DNA of 25,210 bases from assembly GCA_045636265.1 (NCBI GenBank), contig JAZTXD010000137.1, positions 1-25,210 on the forward strand, given 5' to 3'. A program made the position numbers and the translations under genes. The first letter of the stretch is position 1. Each line of letters starts with the position of its first letter. The notes under the pieces were generated by a model that worked only from the letters and a program-made list of their open reading frames with translations, searched no databases and was not told the origin of the DNA. Shown piece after piece: positions 16,757-23,806 of this stretch. The stretch is from Flemingiibacterium sp045636265. Its GTDB lineage: Bacteria; Bacillota; Clostridia; Oscillospirales; CAG-272.

Positions 16757-17596
16757 TTATGTGGCTATCACGGCTTTGTCAAATAAGAGCATTTTTATAT
16801 ATGACAGATATTCGCGTACCATGCTCACATAGAGATAAGCCGGACCTGCCGCAGGGGAAGAGCATGTGTCAATGTCAAATCCGTACCGCTTTGCCATGAG
16901 CTCGATGCGCGGCAAATGAAACGCGGTTGAAACAGCGATTATACGTTTGTCGGCATGCCCTTCTTTTTCGAGTACTTCCATTGAAAAACGCAGATTTTCG
17001 CTCGTTGTGTGAGATTCTCCCTCTACCATGATGCGCTCACCCGAAATTCCGCGTTCTATAAGATATGCGCGCATCACATCGCATTCTCTTGCGCTCTCAC
17101 GCTTGCCCTGTGAACCGCTCACGATGCACACAGCATCAGGAAGGGCGTCCAAAATCTCATACGCCGCATCAAGTCGGAGTCTGAGCGTTGTGCCCGGCGT
17201 TGTGCCGTTTGTGTAGCAGCCGAACACGAGCACGGCGGTATCCTTGCCGGTGTCGTTTTGTTCTGCACAGCTATCAACATAGCTTTGCGGCGTTTTAGCG
17301 GCATCAAAGGATATATACACCCAGAAAAATATCACGCTCACAATGTAGACGCAAAGCAGGACGGTGAATATGATGTGAAGCACTTTATACGCGCGCCCGA
17401 GGATTCGCTCGAGCTTTTTTCGGAAAATTATCGGCAGAAAAACGCACGATATCACAAACAGCCCGAAAAGCGACATATACATAACCTCTACCCGAAGAAG
17501 GCAGAGTATCATATACACAAAGTAATATGCGCTGATGACTGATGCGGCGCAGACCGTGATGATGCCAAGTGGGGAAATTTTAAGTTTGTTTTTCAT
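16757..17596 (-). CDS. YdcF/ElyC-like DUF218 membrane protein
   Basis: A 279-residue protein with three membrane helices in the first 105 residues, followed by a DUF218 domain. Domain hallmarks are VLVFGCYTNGTTPGTTLRLRLDAA, IVSGSQGKRE, the acidic MVEGESHTTSENLRFS and AVSTAFHLPRIELMAKRYG. In E. coli the related ElyC/SanA proteins influence envelope and peptidoglycan precursor metabolism; the biochemical activity of this class is not settled. The start is uncertain: ATG at 17596 (used here) has a weak ribosome binding site, and TTG at 17617 would add seven residues with GGAG upstream. Either way it overlaps the end of the upstream methyltransferase (17580), implying translational coupling. The pairing gives no clear functional hint. 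Confidence 0.85.
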   Translation of the reverse strand: MKNKLKISPLGIITVCAASVISAYYFVYMILCLLRVEVMYMSLFGLFVISCVFLPIIFRKKLERILGRAYKVLHIIFTVLLCVYIVSVIFFWVYISFDAAKTPQSYVDSCAEQNDTGKDTAVLVFGCYTNGTTPGTTLRLRLDAAYEILDALPDAVCIVSGSQGKRESARECDVMRAYLIERGISGERIMVEGESHTTSENLRFSMEVLEKEGHADKRIIAVSTAFHLPRIELMAKRYGFDIDTCSSPAAGPAYLYVSMVREYLSYIKMLLFDKAVIAT

Positions 17597-18779
17597 TTTC
17601 ACGTACCAACTTGTCAAGGAACGGTGAAACTCCGAGTGCGGCGCTTACACGCTCATATTCCGAGAGCGCCTGCAAACGTTTTGCTTCAGACATATGCGGA
17701 TTCTTCACAGCGCGAATCATAAGATTTTTCGGCGTGTCGTCGGGGTCTATAAGCTCAAGTGTGATAACGCTGTAGCCAAGGGATTCAAGGCGCTTTGCAC
17801 GGAGCGCATCCGTTGCCGCATCACACAGCTTTTGCTTTAACATCGGGTGCTCGAGTATAAACGCGAGCTCATTTCGCATCGAAGCCCCCTCTGCATTTTC
17901 CGAGAGCTGTTTAGACATTTCGTGGTGACAGCATGGGGTGGAGAGGATGATTCCAGCACCCCATTTTGTGGCATTGGCAAGCACGATATCGGTTGCGATA
18001 TCGCAGGCATGAAGCGAGATTACCATGTCCGGATTCTCCGGCGGAATGTAATCGTTGATGTTGCCGCTTACGAACTTCAAATTTTCAAAGCCCTGACGCT
18101 TTGCGGCGGCATTACAGTAGTCGATAACATCAGCCTTCAAATCAACGCCGTACATGCGTACCTCACGTCCTCTTATGGCGGTGAAGTAGTAGTACACTGC
18201 GAATGTGAGATAGCTCTTTCCGCAGCAAAGGTCGTAAATTACGGCAGGACGGTCAGAGGGGAGCTTGTCCTCGACATCGCGCACGATTTCGAGAAAACGG
18301 TTTATCTGGCGGAACTTTGCCTGCTTTTTATCGTGTATGCGACCGTTTGCATCGGTGAGTCCAAGCTCACGCAAAAATCCGATGTCACGGGCGGCGTCGA
18401 TAATATAGCGCTTACCCTCGGCTGCAGCTTCTGCCTTTTTCGCGTTCGTATCAAGCTTGCCCGAAATATGCACACTGCCGGACTTTGAGCGTTTTATTTC
18501 GGCATCTCCGGCGGTTGTGATTATGTTCACCTGGCGGTAGTCTTCAAGCGACATGCGAACAAGCTCACCTGCAGATTCAAGCGTGAGATTTCTGTGATAC
18601 GCTTTATTGTCAGACGTGAATTTTTCAAGTGCGAGATATATGCTCCCGTCCGCTTTCTTTGAGAGGGTGGCAACTTCTTTTATTACTGATTTATCCTCAC
18701 ATTTGGAGAACACGGCTTTTTTGAGTATCTGTCTGTCAAGAACCGATTCAAACAGAGAGTATAGCTTTTCTTTTGACAT
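17580..18779 (-). CDS. Class I SAM-dependent methyltransferase (Methyltransf_32-like)
   Basis: A 399-residue cytosolic protein. The N-terminal 150 residues form a helical/beta region specific to this subfamily. The SAM-binding motif I is VIYDLCCGKSYLTFAV (D183 to G187), motif II GVDLKADVIDYC, and the post-motif region VISLHACDIATD. The TPCCHHE motif (C283, C284, H285, H286) is characteristic of the Methyltransf_32 group, which includes RRNAD1/METTL25-like and GSTCD-like proteins. RNA is a plausible substrate but unproven. The ATG at 18779 is chosen because AGGTGAT sits directly upstream. A GTG at 18788 lies inside that ribosome binding site. It is the first gene of a two-gene operon with the DUF218 protein and diverges from the CPBP protease. 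Confidence 0.88.
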   Translation of the reverse strand: MSKEKLYSLFESVLDRQILKKAVFSKCEDKSVIKEVATLSKKADGSIYLALEKFTSDNKAYHRNLTLESAGELVRMSLEDYRQVNIITTAGDAEIKRSKSGSVHISGKLDTNAKKAEAAAEGKRYIIDAARDIGFLRELGLTDANGRIHDKKQAKFRQINRFLEIVRDVEDKLPSDRPAVIYDLCCGKSYLTFAVYYYFTAIRGREVRMYGVDLKADVIDYCNAAAKRQGFENLKFVSGNINDYIPPENPDMVISLHACDIATDIVLANATKWGAGIILSTPCCHHEMSKQLSENAEGASMRNELAFILEHPMLKQKLCDAATDALRAKRLESLGYSVITLELIDPDDTPKNLMIRAVKNPHMSEAKRLQALSEYERVSAALGVSPFLDKLVRENEKQT

Positions 18780-18806
18780 AATGATCACCTACTTCTTATT
18801 ATTTTT

Positions 18807-18836
18807 AGTATACCACAAAATCTTGTGTGTGCACAA
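18807..18836 (-). promoter_or_regulatory. Extended -10 promoter for the methyltransferase operon
   Basis: On the minus strand TGGTATACT gives an extended -10 (TATACT at 18812-18807). The -35 TTGTGC (18836-18831) is weak and 18 bases away. It is divergent from the CPBP promoter. Confidence 0.5.
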
Positions 18837-18849
18837 TCCCAAAAGGGAA

Positions 18850-18877
18850 TTGTTAATAATAAATTCAATATTAACAA
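18850..18877. promoter_or_regulatory. Perfect inverted repeat between divergent promoters, candidate operator
   Basis: TTGTTAATA (18850-18858) and TATTAACAA (18869-18877) form a perfect 9-bp inverted repeat with a 10-base spacer, i.e. half-sites about two helical turns apart. It ends 7 bases before the CPBP -35 and begins 13 bases from the methyltransferase -35. There is no T tract, so it is not a terminator. The binding protein is unknown. Confidence 0.45.
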
Positions 18878-18884
18878 AATGCAC

Positions 18885-18913
18885 TTTACTTTGGAGGACG
18901 GGTGATGTATAAT
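18885..18913 (+). promoter_or_regulatory. Promoter for the CPBP protease gene
   Basis: TTTACT (18885-18890) and a perfect TATAAT (18908-18913) are separated by 17 bases. The start codon is 39 bases downstream. Confidence 0.65.
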
Positions 18914-18952
18914 AAGGTATACGGCAAACAAATTTGAAAGGCGGAGGCTTTT

Positions 18953-19756
18953 ATGGCAGTGAAAAAATTTTTCAAATCACTTGGTACAGCGTTTCTGTAT
19001 TTTCTGATTTATCTTGGCAGTCAGTTTGTTGTTTCATTTGTGTGCCTGCTTATTGAAGAGATGTTCTCGTTTTCCGTTGGCAGTATGGAAATGACCGTGG
19101 CGGCGGGAATACTCACGCTTATCTCATATTTCATAATATTCAAGCGAAGAAAGAAGAACTTTTTCTCCGAAATCAGACTCGTAAAAATGCCGATACCGAG
19201 CTGTTTGCTTATGGTTTTCTTCGGAGCCGTTTTGAATATCGCAACGATATTTGTTCTGGCGCTTATTCCGTTCCCGGAGTCATGGCTCTCGCAATATGGG
19301 GAAATGTCATCGGTAATTACCGACTCTGCTATGTGGCTGCAGGTTCTTACATCCGTTATTGTTGCTCCTATACTTGAAGAAATTGTGTTCAGAGGACTTG
19401 TGCACTCAACGCTAAAGGAAGGCATGCCAATGTTTGCGGCCATGCTGATCTCGGCGTGGGTATTTGGACTAGTGCATGTAGCGATAATATGGATGATATA
19501 CGCGGCTGTATTCGGATTCCTGCTTGTGTGGGTATACGAAAAATACAAGTCACTGCTTGCGTGCATATGCCTGCACTTTGGTTTCAACCTTTGCGGAGTG
19601 CTGCTGTCAATGCTCGAGACTGCACCGGTTTTGCTGTTCCTTGGTGCGACATTGCTTTCCGTAGCAATAATCTTCTATGTACAGCTTACCTCAAAAAATA
19701 AAATCGAGTTCACTATGCCAAAGGATGACGGCACGCAAATCAGCGGTGAAATGTAA
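18953..19756 (+). CDS. CPBP (CAAX/Abi) family intramembrane glutamic protease
   Basis: A 267-residue polytopic membrane protein with about eight hydrophobic segments. All CPBP motifs are present: EExxxR as E142-E143-IVF-R147, FxxxH as FGLVH (H175), and HxxxN as HFGFN (H208, N212). These residues form the active site that cleaves substrates inside the membrane. Bacterial members serve in bacteriocin self-immunity, peptide pheromone processing or general membrane quality control. No bacteriocin or peptide gene is seen nearby, so the substrate is unknown. The ATG follows GGCGGAGG. It has its own promoter, and yajC downstream has a separate one. Confidence 0.92.
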   Translation: MAVKKFFKSLGTAFLYFLIYLGSQFVVSFVCLLIEEMFSFSVGSMEMTVAAGILTLISYFIIFKRRKKNFFSEIRLVKMPIPSCLLMVFFGAVLNIATIFVLALIPFPESWLSQYGEMSSVITDSAMWLQVLTSVIVAPILEEIVFRGLVHSTLKEGMPMFAAMLISAWVFGLVHVAIIWMIYAAVFGFLLVWVYEKYKSLLACICLHFGFNLCGVLLSMLETAPVLLFLGATLLSVAIIFYVQLTSKNKIEFTMPKDDGTQISGEM

Positions 19757-19785
19757 ATAAAAAGGCATAAGTTTACAATTTGCTC

Positions 19786-19814
19786 TTGAATTTATGTAAA
19801 AAATGCGATATAAT
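19786..19814 (+). promoter_or_regulatory. Promoter for yajC
   Basis: TTGAAT (19786-19791) and TATAAT (19809-19814) are separated by 17 bases. The ATG at 19846 is 31 bases downstream with CGGAGG. Confidence 0.75.
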
Positions 19815-19845
19815 AATATGAACTTAAAATATTTCGGAGGTTTTT

Positions 19846-20160
19846 ATGCTGAACTTAATTCTCACAGATGCACCCAATCCGGCAGGATCGGGACTTACCA
19901 CAATTATAATGCTTGTTGTTATGGTTGCGGTGTTCTACTTCTTTATGTTAAGACCGCAGAAAAAGCAGGAAAAAGAGAAGAATGCTATGCTTAACTCCCT
20001 GCAGGTTGGTGATGAGATTACCACTATCGGCGGAATCATCGGCAAGATCGTTAGCATCAAGGAAGAAACCGTTATGATCGAAACAGGTCGCGACGGTACC
20101 AAGATCCGCATTCTCAGAAGCGCTGTCAGATGCGTTGACGTTAAAGCAGAGGATTGCTGA
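19846..20160 (+). CDS. yajC: Preprotein translocase accessory subunit YajC
   Basis: A small accessory component of the Sec translocon that associates with SecDF. The 104-residue length is typical. It has a short periplasm-side N-terminus, one membrane helix (about 17-36, TTIIMLVVMVAVFYFFM), the conserved RPQKKQEKE stretch directly after it, and the cytosolic SLQVGDEITTIGGIIGKI module followed by EETVMIETGRDGTKIRILRSAV. The ATG has a CGGAGG ribosome binding site. It is followed by a TIGR04086-family membrane gene, a pairing common in Clostridia; the expected tgt/queA or secDF neighbours are not in this window. Confidence 0.96.
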   Translation: MLNLILTDAPNPAGSGLTTIIMLVVMVAVFYFFMLRPQKKQEKEKNAMLNSLQVGDEITTIGGIIGKIVSIKEETVMIETGRDGTKIRILRSAVRCVDVKAEDC

Positions 20161-20173
20161 CATAAATAAATAT

Positions 20174-20220
20174 CTCCTCGCATATAGATTATTGAAATAT
20201 CTGTATACGGGGAGGTTTTT
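20174..20220 (+). promoter_or_regulatory. Hairpin burying the ribosome binding site of the TIGR04086 gene
   Basis: A 7-bp stem (20174-20180 with 20208-20214) stacks, across one mismatch, on an 8-bp stem (20182-20189 with 20199-20206), with a 9-base loop. The outer 3' arm is the Shine-Dalgarno GGGGAG, followed by GGTTTTTATA and the TTG start at 20224. It therefore looks like a terminator and an SD-sequestering structure at once. Confidence 0.6.
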
Positions 20221-20223
20221 ATA

Positions 20224-20697
20224 TTGACACATTCAAATGTTAAGGACGAGTCGTCTGCACTTGTCGGTATCTTACTGCCGGCGCTTAAGGGGACGGTTGG
20301 CGCAGTTGCGGTTATGCTCGCGCTTGCCGCGTTGTTCAGCGGTATATCGCTTACTTTTGGCGATCCCGACAAGGCGGTGCGACTGTTTGCGTATGCGGCG
20401 CTTGCTGTTAGTGCGCTGCTTTGCGGAGCGTTTGGTATGATATCGGATGGACAGCGGCGGATTGTTGTACCCATTATTTCAGGCGCACTGTATGTGCTCG
20501 TTCTGGTTATTTTGTCGCTGTTCGTGCAAACAGAGGGCGGTTCCGCACCGATGTTGTGGCGAGTGCTGGCGTACGTGTTATGTGTACTGCTGTCTGCTTT
20601 CGGCGGATTTATTGTCAGTGGACGTAAAAAGCGTTCACAGGGCAATACAAAAAATCCTGCGGCGCTCATGCGCAAACGAGTCTCCGGCAAAAAGTGA
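20224..20697 (+). CDS. TIGR04086/YrzE-type membrane protein
   Basis: A 157-residue protein with four predicted membrane helices (about 18-40, 50-72, 80-102, 110-131) and a basic C-terminal tail (RKKRSQ...RKRVSGKK). The size, helix spacing and position directly after yajC match the TIGR04086 family of Clostridia and bacilli, whose function is not known. The start is TTG at 20224 with GGGGAGG upstream. No ATG or GTG with a better ribosome binding site precedes the first helix. The ribosome binding site lies in the 3' arm of a stable hairpin, so translation may be conditional. A strong terminator follows. Confidence 0.8.
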   Translation: MTHSNVKDESSALVGILLPALKGTVGAVAVMLALAALFSGISLTFGDPDKAVRLFAYAALAVSALLCGAFGMISDGQRRIVVPIISGALYVLVLVILSLFVQTEGGSAPMLWRVLAYVLCVLLSAFGGFIVSGRKKRSQGNTKNPAALMRKRVSGKK

Positions 20698-20703
20698 ATA
20701 TCA

Positions 20704-20735
20704 ATATCTCCCGTATCCTGCGGGAGATATTTTTT
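20704..20735 (+). terminator. Terminator after the yajC operon
   Basis: A perfect 10-bp stem ATATCTCCCG (20704-20713) / CGGGAGATAT (20721-20730) is followed by a T run. It begins seven bases after the stop codon. Confidence 0.93.
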
Positions 20736-20766
20736 GCCGTAAAACGGCGCATAATGCGAAAAAGGG

Positions 20767-20795
20767 TTGATTTTAGTTTTTTGGTGTGGTATAAT
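20767..20795 (+). promoter_or_regulatory. Promoter for the SLH surface protein
   Basis: TTGATT (20767-20772) and TATAAT (20790-20795) are 17 bases apart. The start codon is 34 bases downstream. Confidence 0.75.
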
Positions 20796-20829
20796 AGTAC
20801 AGTAAAATGTGTGCAAAAGGAGAAAGAAA

Positions 20830-22086
20830 TTGAAAAAGTTATTTGCAGGATTTTTTACGGTACTGTTTATTATCTGCGTGTGTTCGAGCGCGGTGCTTCC
20901 AACAGCGGCAATAAATGAAAAGAACACAATGGGTGTTACGTTCAGTGCATCTGTTGACAAACCAACGCTTGAACTATCAAACAAAGAGCAGACCGTTGTG
21001 CTGACCTTCAGTGCGGACTCGCCTATCACCGTTGACGGAATATGGTTTAATGTTGTGTGCGATGCACCAATCACAATCAAGGCAATACAGGGCAATGGCA
21101 GTAATATTATTTTTACCGAGGACGATTACAGAATGGATGCCGGAATTGTAGGATGGTCTACGCCGGATGCTGAAAATTTAAACGGCGTTACCACGATTGC
21201 GAGAATTACATTTTCTGTTCCGGTAGGAATCGAAGCCGGTCAATATGTTGTTGGTGTAACCAACGCTGAACTGACCAGTGACTACGGTGAAATTTGGGAA
21301 GAGAGTGCGACGGCTTTGGCTGTAATTACTGTAGGTGATCAGTCTTCTGCGGAGGACACCACAGCTAAACCCGAGGACACCACAGCTAAACCCGAGGACA
21401 CTACAGCCAAGCCCGAAGATACCACGGCCAAGCCCGACGACACTACAGCTAAACCCGAGGATACCACAGCCGAACCCGAGGATACCACGGCAGAGCCGGA
21501 TGATACTCCGACCGAGCCTGATGGTACTACCCTGCCATTCACGGATGTAACCAAGAAGGATTGGTTCTATTCAAGTGTTGAGTATGCATATACAAACAAA
21601 ATCATGCAGGGAACGGGTGCAACCGAATTTGCGCCCAATGTTTCCACATCGCGTGCAATGCTCGTTACAATGCTCTGGCGACTTGAAAACTCCCCGAGCC
21701 TTTCGAGAACCAATGCGTTTGCGGACGTATCGGACAGTGCATGGTATGCAAATGCTGTTGAGTGGGCATATAAAAACGAGATAGTTCTCGGCTACGATGC
21801 GGCTACATTTGCTCCCGATGCTCCCATTACCAGAGAGCAGATGGTATCTATTCTCTGGCGATATGCCAAGTATAAGGATTTTGATGTTGCCGTTCACGGC
21901 CCGATACCGTTCGGAGATTATACGGATATTGACAGCGTGAACAGTTATGCGCTTGCTCCAATGGGCTGGGCGCTGTACGCAAAGCTTATACAGGGCGTTG
22001 ATGCCACAACGCTTGCGCCCCAGCAAACTGCATCACGTGCACAGGTGGCAACCGTACTCATGCGCTTTATTGAAAATATCAAATAA
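20830..22086 (+). CDS. Cohesin-like/SLH cell-surface protein with heptad-repeat linker
   Basis: An exported surface protein of 418 residues. A signal peptide (KKLFAGFFTVLFIICVCSS..., cleaved near PTAA) is followed by a beta-sandwich of about 30-170 with the look of a cohesin domain (LTFSADSPITVDGIWFNV; GVTTIARITFSVP; AGQYVVGVTNAEL). A Pro/Glu/Asp/Thr heptad linker spans 175-230, then three SLH repeats run to the end (FTDVTKKDWFYSSVEYAY..., FADVSDSAWYANAVEWAY..., FGDYTDIDSVNSYALAPMGWA...). SLH triplets bind pyruvylated secondary cell-wall polymers, so the protein should display its N-terminal domain. The TTG at 20830 is used because AGGAG lies seven bases upstream; an ATG at 20809 would translate that site. 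It is monocistronic. Confidence 0.88.
   Translation: MKKLFAGFFTVLFIICVCSSAVLPTAAINEKNTMGVTFSASVDKPTLELSNKEQTVVLTFSADSPITVDGIWFNVVCDAPITIKAIQGNGSNIIFTEDDYRMDAGIVGWSTPDAENLNGVTTIARITFSVPVGIEAGQYVVGVTNAELTSDYGEIWEESATALAVITVGDQSSAEDTTAKPEDTTAKPEDTTAKPEDTTAKPDDTTAKPEDTTAEPEDTTAEPDDTPTEPDGTTLPFTDVTKKDWFYSSVEYAYTNKIMQGTGATEFAPNVSTSRAMLVTMLWRLENSPSLSRTNAFADVSDSAWYANAVEWAYKNEIVLGYDAATFAPDAPITREQMVSILWRYAKYKDFDVAVHGPIPFGDYTDIDSVNSYALAPMGWALYAKLIQGVDATTLAPQQTASRAQVATVLMRFIENIK
21352..21519 (+). repeat. Coding minisatellite, eight 21-bp units (EDTTAKP heptads)
   Basis: Eight in-frame 21-bp units encode variants of EDTTAKP: four EDTTAKP, one DDTTAKP, two EDTTAEP and one DDTPTEP. Early units are nearly identical at the DNA level and later ones drift, which indicates repeated slippage or unequal recombination. 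They form the extended linker between the cohesin-like domain and the SLH repeats. Confidence 0.93.
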
Positions 22087-22096
22087 TAATATGGTC

Positions 22097-22136
22097 AAAA
22101 TCACAGAGTGGATTTATTCTGCTCTGTGATTTTTTA
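22097..22136 (+). terminator. Terminator after the SLH protein gene
   Basis: A perfect 12-bp stem AAAATCACAGAG (22097-22108) / CTCTGTGATTTT (22122-22133) with a 13-base loop runs into a T run. It separates the surface protein from the spoIIIA operon. Confidence 0.93.
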
Positions 22137-22141
22137 TTTTT

Positions 22142-22172
22142 GTGCATTTTCCGTGTTGCTTGTCCGTATATA
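22142..22172 (+). promoter_or_regulatory. Tentative sigma-E-like promoter for spoIIIA
   Basis: GTGCATTT (22142-22149) and CGTATATA (22165-22172), 15 bases apart, loosely resemble the mother-cell sigma-E pattern (GKCATATT / CATACAMT). spoIIIA is sigma-E driven in Bacillus subtilis. The match is weak; there is no good sigma-A promoter in the same gap. Confidence 0.25.
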
Positions 22173-22200
22173 TTACTATAACACAGAGAGGGGGCACGAA

Positions 22201-23100
22201 ATGCAAAGTGGGACAAAGCTTGAATATATGCTTGCACAGTGCCTTTCACCGGCACTCGTGAGCTGTATATCAAAGCTCATTGCAGACGGGATTATTTGCA
22301 AGGACGATATAAACGAAATCCGCCTTCGCGCCGGCAGACCTGCGTCGGTAACGTGTCAGGGGCGTAACATAACGCTTGCTGTGACACTTTGCGAGAGGGA
22401 GATGGGCGAGTGTGTGACGAAGCTGTGCGGTGGTTCTGTGTATGCCCACACCGATACTGTGCGCATGGGGTACATAATGTTTTCGCACGGGGTACGCATC
22501 GGAGTGTGCGGCACACTCGCGCCGGACGGGCGTGCGGTTGGGACGGTAACATCGCTGAATATACGCATCCCGCATGTGATACGCGGAGTGTGCGACGGGC
22601 TCTATTCTCTTTGCACCGTAGGTGGATGCATATCATCAATGCTCATATATTCCTTGCCGGGGGGCGGCAAAACGACAGCGCTGCGTGACCTTGCCGCAAA
22701 GCTTGGAAAAGAATACCGCGTCGCCGTCATCGACACAAGAGGGGAGCTTTATATCCCGAGGATGTTTGATGGGACACTGTGTGACTTTCTTATCGGCTAC
22801 CCGCGGGCGCACGGAATAGAGATTGCCGTTCGTACAATGTCGCCGCAGCTTCTCATATGCGACGAGCTTGGAGATGCCGGCGAGGCGGGACAGATATTAT
22901 CGTGTGTGAGCACGGGCGTGCCAATTATAGCGAGTGCGCACGGTGAAAGCATAGGTGAGCTTATGTCGCGCCCGAATATACGAATGCTTCACGACGGACA
23001 CGTCTTTTCACGGTATGTTGGTTTGAGACGTGAAAGCGTGGGTGGGCGGCTTTGCCGAAGCTTTCTGTGCGATAGCTGTTTGTGGGAGGATGCTTTGTGA
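22201..23100 (+). CDS. spoIIIAA: Stage III sporulation protein AA (ATPase)
   Basis: SpoIIIAA is the cytosolic ATPase of the SpoIIIA-SpoIIQ channel that links mother cell and forespore; it resembles secretion-system ATPases. The 299-residue product has INEIRLRAGRPASV near the N-terminus, Walker A LPGGGKTTALRD (G154-T159), VAVIDTRGE, and Walker B LLICDELGD (D221, E222), followed by the conserved IIASAHGE. The ATG at 22201 is used because GAGAGGGGG lies just upstream; the open frame reaches back to 22108, but that part overlaps the preceding terminator. It is the first gene of the operon, and its stop overlaps the spoIIIAB start (GTGA). Confidence 0.96.
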   Translation: MQSGTKLEYMLAQCLSPALVSCISKLIADGIICKDDINEIRLRAGRPASVTCQGRNITLAVTLCEREMGECVTKLCGGSVYAHTDTVRMGYIMFSHGVRIGVCGTLAPDGRAVGTVTSLNIRIPHVIRGVCDGLYSLCTVGGCISSMLIYSLPGGGKTTALRDLAAKLGKEYRVAVIDTRGELYIPRMFDGTLCDFLIGYPRAHGIEIAVRTMSPQLLICDELGDAGEAGQILSCVSTGVPIIASAHGESIGELMSRPNIRMLHDGHVFSRYVGLRRESVGGRLCRSFLCDSCLWEDAL

Positions 23101-23579
23101 TAAGGCTTTTCGGTGCTCTGCTCATAGTGTGCGCTTCGCTTGCCACGGGATTTTCTGTGTCTGCAATGTACAAACTGCAGGCGTCCCAGCTTGAAGCCTT
23201 TTCTATGCTGATATCGCACATTTCCGGTCAGATTGACGGCTTTTTATCTCCGCTTGAGCGGATATATGCAGAGTTTAAAAACACAACTCTTGAAAGGTGC
23301 GGCTTTTTGCCGGAACTGCGGAGAAGCGGTGGTATGAGCGCACTGTCAAAATGCCGTTCGCGCTTGTGTCTAACGGATGATGAGGTGGGCGAGCTTGAAA
23401 AGTTCTTTCTTGGGCTCGGCAACCACGGCATAAACGAGGAGATACGGCACTGTGCCTATTATGAGAAGAAAGTCTCGGCGTTTGCCGCCAACGCGAAAGA
23501 GCATCTTCCGGGAAAGGTAAAAATATGCAGAAGCTTCGGACTGCTTGTTGGGATAATGGTTTCGGTGGTGCTTTTGTAA
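23097..23579 (+). CDS. spoIIIAB: Stage III sporulation protein AB
   Basis: A 160-residue membrane-associated component of the SpoIIIA channel, with a distant resemblance to type II secretion GspF. An N-terminal hydrophobic helix (LFGALLIVCASLATGFSV), a helical cytosolic domain containing GGMSALSKC, LTDDEVGELEKFFLGLG and YYEKKVSAFA, and a second hydrophobic segment at the C-terminus (SFGLLVGIMVSVVLL) match the family and its usual length. The GTG at 23097 is selected because GGGAGGA lies six bases upstream and it overlaps the spoIIIAA stop by four bases, implying coupled translation. Confidence 0.93.
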   Translation: MIRLFGALLIVCASLATGFSVSAMYKLQASQLEAFSMLISHISGQIDGFLSPLERIYAEFKNTTLERCGFLPELRRSGGMSALSKCRSRLCLTDDEVGELEKFFLGLGNHGINEEIRHCAYYEKKVSAFAANAKEHLPGKVKICRSFGLLVGIMVSVVLL

Positions 23580-23609
23580 TGCCCCTGTGAGTACACTTGG
23601 AGAGGATAT

Positions 23610-23804
23610 ATGGATGTAAGCTTGATACTTAAGGTTGCCGGGATAGGACTGACGGTGAGTATTGCCTATCAGCTTCTTGCGAAATACGGACGCGATGAGC
23701 AGGCGGTGCTCGTGTCGCTTGCCGGCATTGTTATAGTAATGCTCATGCTCGTGGATAAGATAGGCGCGCTCTTTGGCAGTATCCGCAGTGTGTTTGGTTT
23801 TTAG
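23610..23804 (+). CDS. spoIIIAC: Stage III sporulation protein AC
   Basis: A 64-residue membrane protein with two hydrophobic helices (LILKVAGIGLTVSIAYQLL and AVLVSLAGIVIVMLMLV) joined by AKYGRDEQ, the normal form of SpoIIIAC. With SpoIIIAD it forms an inner-membrane part of the mother cell-forespore channel. The ATG follows TTGGAGAGGA. It lies 30 bases after spoIIIAB and two bases before spoIIIAD. Confidence 0.95.
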   Translation: MDVSLILKVAGIGLTVSIAYQLLAKYGRDEQAVLVSLAGIVIVMLMLVDKIGALFGSIRSVFGF

Positions 23805-23806
23805 GT

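Noticed and set aside
18953..19756. The CPBP protease as part of a bacteriocin or peptide-maturation system
   Set aside because: No small precursor peptide, leader sequence, transporter or modification enzyme is encoded nearby.
21352..21519. Regular 21-bp repeats as a CRISPR-like array
   Set aside because: Units are contiguous, without spacers, in frame and encode an acidic Pro/Thr heptad linker within a surface protein.
22108..22200. A longer SpoIIIAA N-terminus from 22108
   Set aside because: The first codons overlap the terminator stem of the previous gene; the ATG at 22201 has the strong ribosome binding site.
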